NCBI RefSeq assembly: GCF_008124615.1
Contig: NZ_VNIB01000004.1
Span: 186,001-250,000, forward strand
DNA: 64,000 nt
Reading direction: 5' to 3'
Origin: Geothermobacter ehrlichii
GTDB lineage: Bacteria > Desulfobacterota > Desulfuromonadia > Desulfuromonadales > Geothermobacteraceae
Numbering within the stretch: position 1 is the first letter of the stretch; every line of letters begins with the position of its first letter. Below, piece by piece: positions 8,964-17,226 of this stretch. The notes under the pieces were generated by a model. It did no database searches. It was not told where the DNA came from and worked only from the letters and a program-made list of their open reading frames with translations. Position numbers and translations under genes: made by a program.

Positions 8964-9055
8964 TGAGATCCCCCACACCTTCTTCACCAGGCTGAAAGCA
9001 ATCAAGTGTCGCAACGAACCGATGCAGATCGCGGCGAGGCTGCCCTGTTGCGGCT

Positions 9056-9979
9056 TCACTCTCCGACCGGACTCAATTCCCCCGCGGCATCCGGCTTTTT
9101 CTGCCCGAAGAAGACCGACAGCTCGGAAACGATCATCCCGGCGAGCATCAGGCCGCAGCCGAACAACCCGCGCAGGGTGAGGATTTCGCCCAGCAGCCAC
9201 CAGCCACCGAGGGCGGCGAACACCCCTTCAAGGCTCATGATGATCGCCGAGTGGGCGGGGTGGGCATCGCGCTGGGCGATGACCTGCAGGGTATAGGCAA
9301 TCCCCACCGAGCCGAGCCCGCCGTAGAGGATGGGGACCGTGGCATCGAGAATCCCCTGCAGACTCACCTGCTCGACGGCAAGGGCGGTCAGCAGGCTCAG
9401 CGCCGCGCAGACGGCGAACTGGGCCGAGGCCAGCTTGAGGGGGTCGGTGCGCGGCGCCAGCCAGCCAATCAGCAGCACATGCCCGGCCCAGAAAAAAGCC
9501 GCGAGCAGGACGAGAAAATCACCGAAGGAGATGGTGAAATCGGAGGTGACACTCAGAAAGTAGAGCCCCACCACCGCCAGCATCGCGCCGATCCAGGTGC
9601 CAACACGTGGCCGCTGGCGCCAGAACAGCCCGACAATCGGCACCAGCACCACGTAGAGACCGGTGATGAACCCGGCATTGCCGGCAGTGGTGTAGACCAG
9701 TCCTGCCTGCTGCAGGGAAGATCCGGCAAAGAGCGCCAGCCCGGCCAGTAGCGCTCCCTTGAAAACCGGGATACGCTCGATCCCCTTCGGCTGCGACTGC
9801 CGTTTGCCGAGCAGCAGGATCAGAGGCAGCAGCGACAGGCTGCCGAGGGCGAAGCGCACCCCGTTGAAGGTGAAGGGGCCGACATAGTCCATGCCGACGC
9901 GCTGGGCAACGAAGGCAAAGCCCCAGATGGTGGCGGTCATGAGTAGCAGGATGTCGGCCTTGAGGGTTCCCTGTTTCAT
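9056..9979 (-). CDS. DMT-superfamily transporter, EamA family (YdcZ/RhaT-like fold)
   Basis: Inner-membrane metabolite transporter (307 residues) with ten hydrophobic helices in two EamA repeats. The first repeat opens LLLMTATIWGFAFVAQRVG and the second follows GTWIGAMLAVVGLYFLS. I use the ATG at 9979 (MKQGTLKAD), with AAGGAG 14 bases upstream, which is long. The frame extends to 10045, but that part overlaps the preceding flavoprotein gene. It is the last of three minus-strand genes in a row. The substrate is unknown. Confidence 0.85.
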   Translation of the reverse strand: MKQGTLKADILLLMTATIWGFAFVAQRVGMDYVGPFTFNGVRFALGSLSLLPLILLLGKRQSQPKGIERIPVFKGALLAGLALFAGSSLQQAGLVYTTAGNAGFITGLYVVLVPIVGLFWRQRPRVGTWIGAMLAVVGLYFLSVTSDFTISFGDFLVLLAAFFWAGHVLLIGWLAPRTDPLKLASAQFAVCAALSLLTALAVEQVSLQGILDATVPILYGGLGSVGIAYTLQVIAQRDAHPAHSAIIMSLEGVFAALGGWWLLGEILTLRGLFGCGLMLAGMIVSELSVFFGQKKPDAAGELSPVGE

Positions 9980-10007
9980 GGGTTGTCTACTGACTCCTTG
10001 AGTGTGT

Positions 10008-10542
10008 TCATCCCCCTCCGCCTGAAGACGAAGAGAGCTCATCATTGTCCTTGTTCCGGTTCACGACCTGACTGAACCATTCCAGATCGTTGCACTTGCC
10101 ACTCATCTCTTCGATCTGCAGCTTGAAAACCGCCGTCCCGCGCACCGCCGCGACCGGTATCTCGAGGGGGCCCGTATGCCTGTTATGCCGCATCAGGACC
10201 TCAAGAGCCCGGCCCTTTTCATCCTCGTCTTCGAGAATCCTTATCGGACCGCTGCCGACCAGACTGGCAAACCTGACCGTCCAGTCACAGGCCTGTGCCG
10301 CAACAACCACCTCGGAGTGCAGGTCGATCTCGAAGGCAGCCCTGCCCTTCCGATGGATCAGATCCAGCTTGCGGCCGATTCTGGCGGCATGAAAGACCAG
10401 CCGGTCATCTTGCCAGCTGAAGGTCAACGGCACGATGTAGGGGCCCCGGCCTCCGGATCGTAAAGGGCCAACCGGCAGACGCGGGCTGCCCTGGCAGCCC
10501 CCGGCACTGTTCCTCGCTCAATCTGCGATCACTGCGACGCAT
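10008..10542 (-). pseudogene. NimA-like pyridoxamine 5'-phosphate oxidase-fold flavoprotein, two frameshifts
   Basis: Small FMN-binding split-barrel protein of the NimA/PNPOx-like family, recognisable only by joining three frames. The N-terminus starts at ATG 10542 (MRRSDRRLSEEQC), the next block reads ARVCRLALYDPEAGAP in a second frame, and the rest reads YIVPLTFSWQDDRLVFH then GRKLDLI in a third frame to the TGA at 10008. Each junction is repaired by adding one base to a homopolymer: G to the five-G run at 10498-10502 (minus strand) and C to the four-C run at 10440-10443. The last 133 codons are intact, so a shortened product from an internal start is possible. It is either a decaying gene or two sequencing errors. 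Confidence 0.75.
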
Positions 10543-10578
10543 GGCCGGTTTCCGGAAGCTCGACATCCGAAGGGCGTT

Positions 10579-11562
10579 CTACCCGGCACCGGAACCGGCT
10601 GACCGGACGGACCGCCCGAAAAGGAAGCGCTCCACCGTCCGGGTCGGGAGCCTCTGAACCAGCCGGGCCAGCAAGCCGGTCAGGATCAGAGCGAAGAGAA
10701 AGCGCCCCAGCAGCCCTGACCAGTGCCCGCCGACGGCCATCACAAACAGGGTGTCCTCGATCAGACTGTGGCAGATGCACATGAAACAGAGGCTGAGAAA
10801 AACGTCCCGGGCCGAGACCATGCCGCTGCGCACATCCTGCAGGATGAGCGCGCCGCCGAAGGAGATCCCCAGCAGGCTGCCGGTCACCGTCATGGAGGTG
10901 GCCGTGGTGCCGATCCCCATCAACCGCAGCACCGGCTGCAGGAGCCGGGCGATCCACGCGGTGACGCCGAAACGGTCGAGCAGACGCAGACCAGTCAGCA
11001 GGGTCAGGATAATCCAGAAGATCGACCAGAGCGAGCGGACACTGGCAACCAGCCACTCCCCCCAGCCGGAGGCCGGCGGTGTCAGATGCAGAAAGACCAC
11101 CCGGGACGGCTGCTGCATCGATTCGAACCCGGCATAGATCAGGTTGAGAATCACCCCATAGACCAGCGCTGCAATCAGACGCAGAACCAGGGTAAAGAGA
11201 AACCCGGCACCGGCCTTCTGGGCGATGCGCTGTTCCACCGGCAGCGAATGGGCGATGAGGATCATCGCACCCAGCACGGTCGCCTGGGCCACGGTCAGCG
11301 GTACCGTCGGCAGCAGGGTCAGCAGAGCGGCGGCTCCGGCGTAGATGTTGACCAGCATGGCGGTCACCCAGACGAACCCCATCTCGCCGGGAAGACCGAC
11401 CAGTCCCATCACCGGCGCCACCAGCCGACCGGTCAGCTCGATGGCTCCCAGCTCCACGGCGACGCGCACCAGCACCATCACCGGCACCATCACCTTGAGC
11501 AGCTCCAGGTAAAGCCGGACGCCATCGCGGACAATCTCGTTCACCTGAATCAGTGGTTTCAT
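10579..11562 (-). CDS. Nucleoside-recognition (Gate) domain membrane protein
   Basis: Polytopic inner-membrane protein (327 residues) with two copies of the hydrophobic Gate/nucleoside-recognition fold, one around residues 20-150 (LVAPVMGLVGLPGEMGFVWVTAMLVN) and one around 195-310 (LQPVLRLMGIGTTATSMTVTGSLLGISFGGALI). The family includes SpmA/SpmB-like and FeoB-gate-like proteins, and actual substrates are mostly unknown. The ATG at 11562 has GGGAGA upstream; a longer frame to 11661 runs into the divergent regulator's promoter. Divergent placement next to an Lrp/AsnC regulator suggests that regulator controls it. I infer transport of an amino acid or related metabolite, with low certainty. Confidence 0.8.
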   Translation of the reverse strand: MKPLIQVNEIVRDGVRLYLELLKVMVPVMVLVRVAVELGAIELTGRLVAPVMGLVGLPGEMGFVWVTAMLVNIYAGAAALLTLLPTVPLTVAQATVLGAMILIAHSLPVEQRIAQKAGAGFLFTLVLRLIAALVYGVILNLIYAGFESMQQPSRVVFLHLTPPASGWGEWLVASVRSLWSIFWIILTLLTGLRLLDRFGVTAWIARLLQPVLRLMGIGTTATSMTVTGSLLGISFGGALILQDVRSGMVSARDVFLSLCFMCICHSLIEDTLFVMAVGGHWSGLLGRFLFALILTGLLARLVQRLPTRTVERFLFGRSVRSAGSGAG

Positions 11563-11684
11563 GGTTCTCCCGGGCACCTCCGTGGCCAAAGAATAGTGCA
11601 GCCTGGATGAAATAGGGGAGCAAAATGGCCGCTTTTGTGACATACTGTTGCAATAGAGCACACCTAAATGGAGAAATATTGCAC

Positions 11685-12146
11685 ATGGATGCCATTGATC
11701 GCCGCATTGTCGAGGTTCTGCAACACAACGCCGATCTGACCAACGCCGAGCTGGCCGACCGCGTCAACCTCTCCCCTTCCAGCTGTCTGCGCCGGGTCAA
11801 ACGACTGAAACAGAAAGGCGTCCTGCTGAAAACGGTCGCCCTGGCCGATCCCGACCGGCTTGGCCGTGGCCTGACCGCCATTGTCGAGGTCACGCTCGAG
11901 CGCCACGGCGCCGAGGCGCAGCGACAGTTTCTCGATCTGCTCGCGAAGGAACCAGCGGTGACCCAGGTCTACAGCGTCACCGGCGAAACCGACGTGCTGC
12001 TGGTCATCCACTTGGTCGACATGAAGGAGTATCAGGCGATCTGCAACCGGCTCTTCAACCACGACCCCAACGTGGTCAAGTTCCGCACCCTGTTCGCCAT
12101 GGAGCGGATCAAGTTCGAAACCGCGATTCCGGTGGGAGAGATATGA
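11685..12146 (+). CDS. Lrp/AsnC-family transcriptional regulator
   Basis: DNA-binding feast/famine regulator (153 residues, the usual length). Residues 1-60 form the helix-turn-helix (NAELADRVNLSPSSCLRRVKRL). The rest is the RAM/AsnC ligand-binding domain, with the GETDVLLVIHL strand. The ATG at 11685 fits the family start and has GGAGA ten bases upstream; an upstream in-frame ATG at 11625 adds non-family residues. It is divergent from the Gate-domain membrane gene across 122 bases, so it probably regulates that gene and itself. Its stop overlaps the start of the QueG-like remnant as ATGA, showing that the two were once co-translated. Confidence 0.92.
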   Translation: MDAIDRRIVEVLQHNADLTNAELADRVNLSPSSCLRRVKRLKQKGVLLKTVALADPDRLGRGLTAIVEVTLERHGAEAQRQFLDLLAKEPAVTQVYSVTGETDVLLVIHLVDMKEYQAICNRLFNHDPNVVKFRTLFAMERIKFETAIPVGEI

Positions 12147-12422
12147 GAACAAAGGATATTGAAGGCATTATCGAGGATTTCTGCCCCCCCGGCAACAGCC
12201 TGCAGATGGATACGGGCGGGAAGTCCTGGGACAGGCCGAAGGTGGCGGTGTCACACGGCGACGACCACCTGGTCACCAGAATCAAGGGAACAGATCGGTT
12301 CTTTCTACCGGACTCCCGCCGAAGCCTTCGCCCTCGTTTTCCCCGACTACCTGGCTCCGGCAAATGAACGCAGCGTGTTCAGCTACGCGCTGCCACAAAG
12401 TACTGATTCCGGGCAAGGATAG
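12143..12422 (+). pseudogene. Truncated, frameshifted QueG-like 4Fe-4S protein remnant
   Basis: The N-terminal part of an epoxyqueuosine-reductase-like protein family is visible in two frames. It starts at ATG 12143 (MRTKDIEGIIEDFCPPGNSL, then VSHGDDHLVTRIK) and shifts at the GGG run 12286-12288 to the frame reading EQIGSFYRTPAEAFALVFPDYLAPA and ending VFSYALPQST. Removing one G restores continuity. After about 90 residues the similarity stops and a stop codon follows at 12422. The iron-sulfur cysteine domains of the full-length protein are missing, replaced by the 3' end of the convergent asparaginase gene. The family call is from memory of related proteins; that the gene is broken is seen directly. 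Confidence 0.6.
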
Positions 12423-12435
12423 CGCTTGCACGGCC

Positions 12436-12924
12436 TCAGTCGCCGGCGAGGGTTTCGAAGCGGTTTTCGGCCACGTTCTTGCGGGTGGTGCGCGGATCGA
12501 AGATACGGCCGTGCATGGCGATGTAGACGCCGGGCGGAAGCAGCTGCACGGCGGTGATGGCGCTGGCGACGTTGAACAGGGCGTCGGTGGAGCGGAAGCG
12601 GGCCGGCAGCATGGCTCCGGTCAGCACCAGGGTCTTGCCGGCAATGCCGAGCAGGGCCCGGCCGGTTTCAACCATGGTGTCGGTGCCGTGGGTAATGACG
12701 ATCCGTTCGGTGGCCGATTCCTGCACCGCCCGCCGGATCTGGGCCCGGTCGGCGTCGGTCATCTCCAGGCTGTCCTTGCGCAGCAGGGGGCGTACCCGGA
12801 TGTCGACGGTCAGATTGGCTTCCCTGAGCAGCTCGCCCACCGGCGACTCACCGACTTCATAAGTGCTCTTGGCGTCGAAGTAGACCTTGTCGATGGTGCC
12901 GCCGGTGGTGATGATCTCAATCAC
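12436..12924 (-). CDS. Short type I asparaginase-domain protein
   Basis: A 162-residue protein corresponding to the N-terminal catalytic domain of type I L-asparaginase (PF00710). The first catalytic threonine lies in TTGGTID (residues 6-12) and the second in the HGTDTM motif near residue 80. Full asparaginases are about 330 residues with a second domain. Single-domain versions are a recurrent free-standing family in proteobacteria, so this may be the natural length; activity on asparagine is not established. It starts at 12924, overlapping the end of the PsiE-like gene by 8 bases, and is the last gene of a three-gene minus-strand operon. Confidence 0.85.
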   Translation of the reverse strand: MIEIITTGGTIDKVYFDAKSTYEVGESPVGELLREANLTVDIRVRPLLRKDSLEMTDADRAQIRRAVQESATERIVITHGTDTMVETGRALLGIAGKTLVLTGAMLPARFRSTDALFNVASAITAVQLLPPGVYIAMHGRIFDPRTTRKNVAENRFETLAGD

Positions 12925-13372
12925 GTCCCTCCTCCGACTCGCCCTCCGACAGGAACTCGTCCCGGCGCACCGCCCAGTAGGCGCCGGAAACGCAGATGAT
13001 CAGCACCGCAAGGCCCAGCATCGAGGTGTAGGAAACCTCCTTGAAATCGACCAGCACCACCTTTCGGGCCAGGGCGAGCATGGCCACCAGCAACACCGCG
13101 CGCACCTTGACGATCGGCTTCTTGGTGGTGATGTCGGCCAGCACGGTGTGATTGAATTCGAGCGCGATGAGCACGGTCATGAACGAGGCGAAAACCTTGA
13201 TGAACTGGTTGTGGTCGAACAGGGCCGGGCCGGTGAGAACGACCTGGTAAAGCTCGACGCCGGACTGGATCAGGGTGAGAACCACCGAAATGCTGACCAG
13301 CGCGGTCAGGGCGGCCACCACCAGGCGTTCGAACCAGTGATAGCTTCGGGTGCCGAAAATCAGACGTCGCAC
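12917..13372 (-). CDS. PsiE-like (phosphate-starvation-inducible E family) membrane protein
   Basis: Small inner-membrane protein (151 residues) with four hydrophobic segments, matching the PsiE/DUF2254-type family (PF06146). Visible landmarks are FERLVVAALTALVSISVVLT, then ALEFNHTVLADITTK, and KVVLVDFKEVS. The start is GTG at 13372, immediately after GGAGGA; the frame extends further upstream into the radical SAM gene without support. Function is unknown in the family beyond induction under phosphate starvation in E. coli. It sits 20 bases after the radical SAM gene and overlaps the asparaginase gene. Confidence 0.8.
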   Translation of the reverse strand: MRRLIFGTRSYHWFERLVVAALTALVSISVVLTLIQSGVELYQVVLTGPALFDHNQFIKVFASFMTVLIALEFNHTVLADITTKKPIVKVRAVLLVAMLALARKVVLVDFKEVSYTSMLGLAVLIICVSGAYWAVRRDEFLSEGESEEGRD

Positions 13373-13392
13373 GATTCCTCCATGAAAATCTC

Positions 13393-14322
13393 TCAGGTGG
13401 CTGCCGGATGGCACAGCCGGCTCCCCTGCCGGCTTCCCCGCCGCTGCAGCTCGTCGTCGATGGCGTTGAGCACCTCCCACTTGTTCAGCGACCAGAGCGG
13501 CGCCAGCAGGCGATCCCGCGGCCCGTCGCCGGTCAGCCGCTGGATCAGGGTTGCGGGATGCAGCCGCTCGATGACGTCGCAGACCAGATCAACATAGGCG
13601 TCCCGCTCCATGACGTCAACCCCGCCGTCGCGGTACATCCGCCCCAGCTCGGTCCCTTCCAGCACGTGCAGCAGGTGCAGCTTGATGCCGTCGACCTGCA
13701 GACGCGCCATCTCGTCGGCGGTGGCCAGCATCTGTTCACGCGTCTCGCCCGGCAGGCCGAGAATCACGTGCACGCAGACCTGCAGCCCCCGCGCCTTCGC
13801 CCGCCGGAAGGCGTCGAGAAAGCAGGCGTAGTCGTGTCCGCGGCCGATGGCGGCCAGGGTGGCGTCGTGGCTGCTCTGCAGACCGATTTCGAGCCAGAAA
13901 CAGGTGCGCCGGTGGTATTCGGCCAACAGGTCGAGCACCTCGTCCGGCAGGCAGTCGGGGCGGGTGCCGACCGCCAGGCCGACGACATCGGGCACCTCCA
14001 GGGCGGCGTCGTAGAGAATCCGAAGCCGTTCGACGGGGGCGAAGGTGTTGGAAAACGGCTGAAAATAGGCCATGAACCGCTTCGCCTTGTACTTGCGGGT
14101 CATCACCTCCTTGCCGGCCTCGATCTGGCCGGCAACGTCCAGCCCGCGATCGATGCCGACGGCGCCGGAGCCGCCGGGGTCGCAGAAGATGCAGCCGCCT
14201 CCCCGCCGTCCGCCCTGGCGGTTGGGACAGCCGAAACCGGCATCGACGGAGATCTTGTGCACCCGGCCGCCGAACCGCCGCTTCATCACCTCGGAAAAGA
14301 GCCGGTACCGTTTTTCGCGCAT
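13393..14322 (-). CDS. TIGR01212-family radical SAM protein (YhcC-like)
   Basis: Radical S-adenosylmethionine enzyme (309 residues). The 4Fe-4S ligands are Cys32, Cys44 and Cys47 (GCPNR then GGCIFC), in the widened spacing typical of TIGR01212/YhcC and the Elp3-like group. Further family landmarks are KYKAKRFMAYFQPFSNTFA, VGLAVGTRPDCLPDEVLDLL, and VCVHVILGLPGET. The target of YhcC proteins is not established. The start is ATG at 14322 with AAAGG five bases upstream; the frame stays open to 14832 but the added part is not family-like. It is the first gene of the operon with the PsiE-like and asparaginase-like genes. Confidence 0.9.
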   Translation of the reverse strand: MREKRYRLFSEVMKRRFGGRVHKISVDAGFGCPNRQGGRRGGGCIFCDPGGSGAVGIDRGLDVAGQIEAGKEVMTRKYKAKRFMAYFQPFSNTFAPVERLRILYDAALEVPDVVGLAVGTRPDCLPDEVLDLLAEYHRRTCFWLEIGLQSSHDATLAAIGRGHDYACFLDAFRRAKARGLQVCVHVILGLPGETREQMLATADEMARLQVDGIKLHLLHVLEGTELGRMYRDGGVDVMERDAYVDLVCDVIERLHPATLIQRLTGDGPRDRLLAPLWSLNKWEVLNAIDDELQRRGSRQGSRLCHPAAT

Positions 14323-14530
14323 GGCGCCTTTATGCCATCTTCCGGGCGGCAGGACAAGCCCGCAAGCTGCGCCTTCGGTGCTCGACGTAGCCTGGGCTAC
14401 CGCTGAACCAGAATCGGCAGGATGCCTTGCATCTGTGCCCGTTCCGGCATCCCCGGTCCGCGAAAAGCAGATGGTGGATTTGGACGGCGAAAAAGACTGC
14501 CGGAGGCTGCGTTGCGCAGCCGCCGGCTGT
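14323..14530. other. Intergenic region with two dyads
   Basis: Noncoding gap between the divergent radical SAM gene and the glycogen operon. It contains gtagcc-tg-ggctac near 14390-14403 and a longer stem, arms 14499-14511 and 14515-14527, pairing 12 of 13 bases with a 3-base loop. The second dyad abuts the candidate promoter at 14531. No open frame with a ribosome binding site is evident. Confidence 0.5.
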
Positions 14531-14539
14531 TGATATACT
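14531..14539 (+). promoter_or_regulatory. Candidate extended -10 promoter of the glycogen operon
   Basis: TGATATACT holds an extended -10 TG plus TATACT (5 of 6). The -35 is poor (TTGCGC at 14512), as expected for extended -10 promoters. It leaves a leader of about 135 bases before the first gene. The 13-bp dyad directly upstream could bind a regulator. Confidence 0.45.
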
Positions 14540-14680
14540 TGTTCGGCACCGGAACCCGGTGGCGACAGACGGCCATGACGGACCACGGCGGGGGGGATTG
14601 AGGACGGCAGCCGGCCGGCCATCGCCTTTCGCTTCCGGCGAGCGTTGCGCATTTCATTGGCATGGAGGAATACGTCCACT

Positions 14681-17212
14681 ATGAAAGCCGTCATCATGGC
14701 CGGTGGTTTCGGCACCCGCATCCAGCCCCTGACCATCAACCTGCCCAAGCCGATGATTCCCTTGGCCAACCGGCCAATCATGCTGCACATCGTCGACCTG
14801 CTCAAGCGGCACGGCATCACCGAGCTGGTCATGCTCCTCTATCACCAGCCGGAAATCATCAAGAATTTCTTCCGCGACGGCAGCGAGTTCGGCGTCCGCA
14901 TCCGCTATGTCACCCCGCTGGAGGACTTCGGCACCGCCGGCGCGGTCAAGGCCGCGGCCAAGTTTCTCGACGAAACCTTCCTCATCATCAGCGGCGATTT
15001 GCTGACCGACATCGACCTGCGCCGGGCCATCGACTTTCACCGGCAGAAAAAGGCGCAGGCCACCATCGCCCTGACCTCGGTATCCGACCCGCTGCAGTTC
15101 GGCGTCGTCATCACCGACGCGCAAGGCCGCATCACCAAGTTCCTCGAAAAACCGGGCTGGGGCGAAGTCTTTTCCGACACCATCAACACCGGCATCTACG
15201 TGATCGAGCCCGGCGTCCTCGACCTGATCCCCGAGCAGAGCAACCGCGACTGGTCGAAAGACGTCTTTCCGGCCATGCTGGCGGACGACGCCCCGCTGTT
15301 CGGCTGCCGGCTCGAGGGCTACTGGGCCGACATCGGCAACACCGACGCCTACCTCGAAGCCTGCCGTGACATCGCCCGCGGCCGGGTCGAGGTCACCATC
15401 GAAGAACCGCTGCTCGCCCCTGACAGACGTATCTACTTCGGCGGCGAATCGAGCGTCGAGAACGGCGCCGGCGCCGTTCTCGAGGGGCTGGTCATTATCG
15501 GCGAGAACACCCAGATCAACGGCCGCGCCGTCATCCGCGACAGCATCATCGGCCGCAACTGCACCCTCGAGGACGGCGTCGAGCTGAACGGCGCCGTCCT
15601 CTGGGACAACGTCTACGTCAAGAGCGGCACCCGCATCAGCGACGCGGTGCTGGGGCACAACGCCCGCACCGGCCGCAAGGTCACCATCGAGCCGGGCGTC
15701 ATCGTCGGCGACGAAACCACCATCGGCGACGGAGCGCTGCTCAAGCGAAACGTCAAGATCTGGCCGCGCAAGGTGGTGGAAGCCGATGCGACGGTCACTA
15801 CCAATCTCATCTGGGGAGAACGATGGCGCAAGTCCCTGTTCGAGGGGCCGCTGGTCAGCGGCCTGACCAACGTCGAGCTGACGCCGGAATTCACCGCCCG
15901 GCTGGGCGCGGCCTACGGCTCCACCCTGCCGCGTGGCAGCACCATTCTCGCCGGCCGTGACGCCATCCGCTCGTCACGGATGCTCAAGCGTTCCTTCGTC
16001 GGCGGCCTGCTGTCGGCCGGCATCAACGTGCGCGACGTACTGACCTGCCCCCTGCCGGTGCTGACCTTCAAGCTGGCCACCTTCGGCGAGGTCGGAGGCG
16101 TCCACTTCCGCCAGTCGCCGACCGACCCGGCCGCCACCGAAATCGTCTTTCTCGATGCCGAGGGGCTCGAATTCTCCTCCGCCATGGGCAAGAGCGTCGA
16201 GCGCATCTACTTCAAGGAGAATTTCCGACGCGCCCACCACAGCGAACCGGGCGGCATCTTCGACATGCCGGGCGCCTACGACGTCTACCGCGACCATTTC
16301 CTGAAGGCCATCGACCGCAAGCTCCTCAGCCGCCGGCGGCCCAAGGTCGTCATCGACCTCAACCATTCGCCGGCGGCCGACCTGCTGCCGGGACTGCTCA
16401 ACGAGCTCGGCTGCGAGGTGGTCGAAATCAATTCCCACGTCGAGGAGAGCAAGGCGGGCACCACACCTGAACAGAAGGCCCTCTTCCTGGAACAGCTCTC
16501 GCGCATCGTCGTCATCCTCGACGCCACGGCCGGCATCTGGCTCGGGCCATCGGGCGAAAAGCTGACCATCATCGACGACCGGGGCGAGGTGCTCAGCGAC
16601 CTGGAAAGCCTGGTTGCCCTCTGCGCCCTGAGCTGCGGCGACAACGATGGCGGCAGGCTCGTGGTCCCGGTTTCGGCGCCCAGCGTCATCGACGAACTGG
16701 CGGCAAGGACCGGGCTGAGCGTCGAACGCACCCGCGTCGACGGCCGTGCCCTGGTGGAAGCCGCCACCAAAAACGGCACGGTCATGGCCGGCACCCTCGA
16801 CGGGCGTTTCGCCTTTCCGGCCCTGCATCCCAATTTCGACGGCCTGTTCACCGTTGCCAAGATGCTGGAGATGCTCTGTCGCACCGGCAGCAGTCTGCAC
16901 GACCTGAAACAGGTCGCCGAACACAGGCACTACCTGCATCGCGAAGTGCCGTGCAGCGCCGAATACAAGGGGGGGATCATGCGCCGGATGAGCGAAACCG
17001 CCTCGCAGCTGGAGGCGAGCTTCATCGACGGCGTGCGCATCACCCACGGCGAAGCCTGGGTGCTGGTGCTGCCCGACCAGTTCCGCCCGGTCGTCCACCT
17101 CATCGCCGAGGCGGAGGACGCCACCACCGCCGGTAAATTGCTCGAACACTACCGGGAGAAGATCACGGCCTGGAAAAAGACGCTGGAACAGGAACGCGAT
17201 CTGCGCCCCTGA
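14681..17212 (+). CDS. Fused sugar nucleotidyltransferase / phosphomannomutase-like protein
   Basis: An 843-residue cytoplasmic fusion. Residues 1-230 are a nucleotidyltransferase opening MKAVIMAGGFGTRIQPLT, the signature of mannose-1-phosphate guanylyl- and glucose-1-phosphate nucleotidyltransferases. Residues 250-390 are a left-handed beta-helix of hexapeptide repeats. Residues 400-830 resemble alpha/beta/alpha phosphohexomutases. In the mutase half the phosphoserine loop is degenerate (RQSPTDP where TASHNP is expected) and I see no DGDxDR metal loop, so mutase activity is doubtful. ATG 14681 has GGAGG upstream. As first gene of the glycogen operon it may supply an NDP-sugar; GDP-mannose or ADP/UDP-glucose cannot be distinguished here. 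Confidence 0.88.
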   Translation: MKAVIMAGGFGTRIQPLTINLPKPMIPLANRPIMLHIVDLLKRHGITELVMLLYHQPEIIKNFFRDGSEFGVRIRYVTPLEDFGTAGAVKAAAKFLDETFLIISGDLLTDIDLRRAIDFHRQKKAQATIALTSVSDPLQFGVVITDAQGRITKFLEKPGWGEVFSDTINTGIYVIEPGVLDLIPEQSNRDWSKDVFPAMLADDAPLFGCRLEGYWADIGNTDAYLEACRDIARGRVEVTIEEPLLAPDRRIYFGGESSVENGAGAVLEGLVIIGENTQINGRAVIRDSIIGRNCTLEDGVELNGAVLWDNVYVKSGTRISDAVLGHNARTGRKVTIEPGVIVGDETTIGDGALLKRNVKIWPRKVVEADATVTTNLIWGERWRKSLFEGPLVSGLTNVELTPEFTARLGAAYGSTLPRGSTILAGRDAIRSSRMLKRSFVGGLLSAGINVRDVLTCPLPVLTFKLATFGEVGGVHFRQSPTDPAATEIVFLDAEGLEFSSAMGKSVERIYFKENFRRAHHSEPGGIFDMPGAYDVYRDHFLKAIDRKLLSRRRPKVVIDLNHSPAADLLPGLLNELGCEVVEINSHVEESKAGTTPEQKALFLEQLSRIVVILDATAGIWLGPSGEKLTIIDDRGEVLSDLESLVALCALSCGDNDGGRLVVPVSAPSVIDELAARTGLSVERTRVDGRALVEAATKNGTVMAGTLDGRFAFPALHPNFDGLFTVAKMLEMLCRTGSSLHDLKQVAEHRHYLHREVPCSAEYKGGIMRRMSETASQLEASFIDGVRITHGEAWVLVLPDQFRPVVHLIAEAEDATTAGKLLEHYREKITAWKKTLEQERDLRP

Positions 17213-17226
17213 ACGGAGCCCGCGGC

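Noticed and set aside
14323-14360. Minus-strand TTGTCC/CATAAA boxes with 17-base spacing just before the radical SAM gene
   Set aside because: Would put the transcription start at the ATG itself, yet the gene has a ribosome binding site (AAAGG); probably chance.
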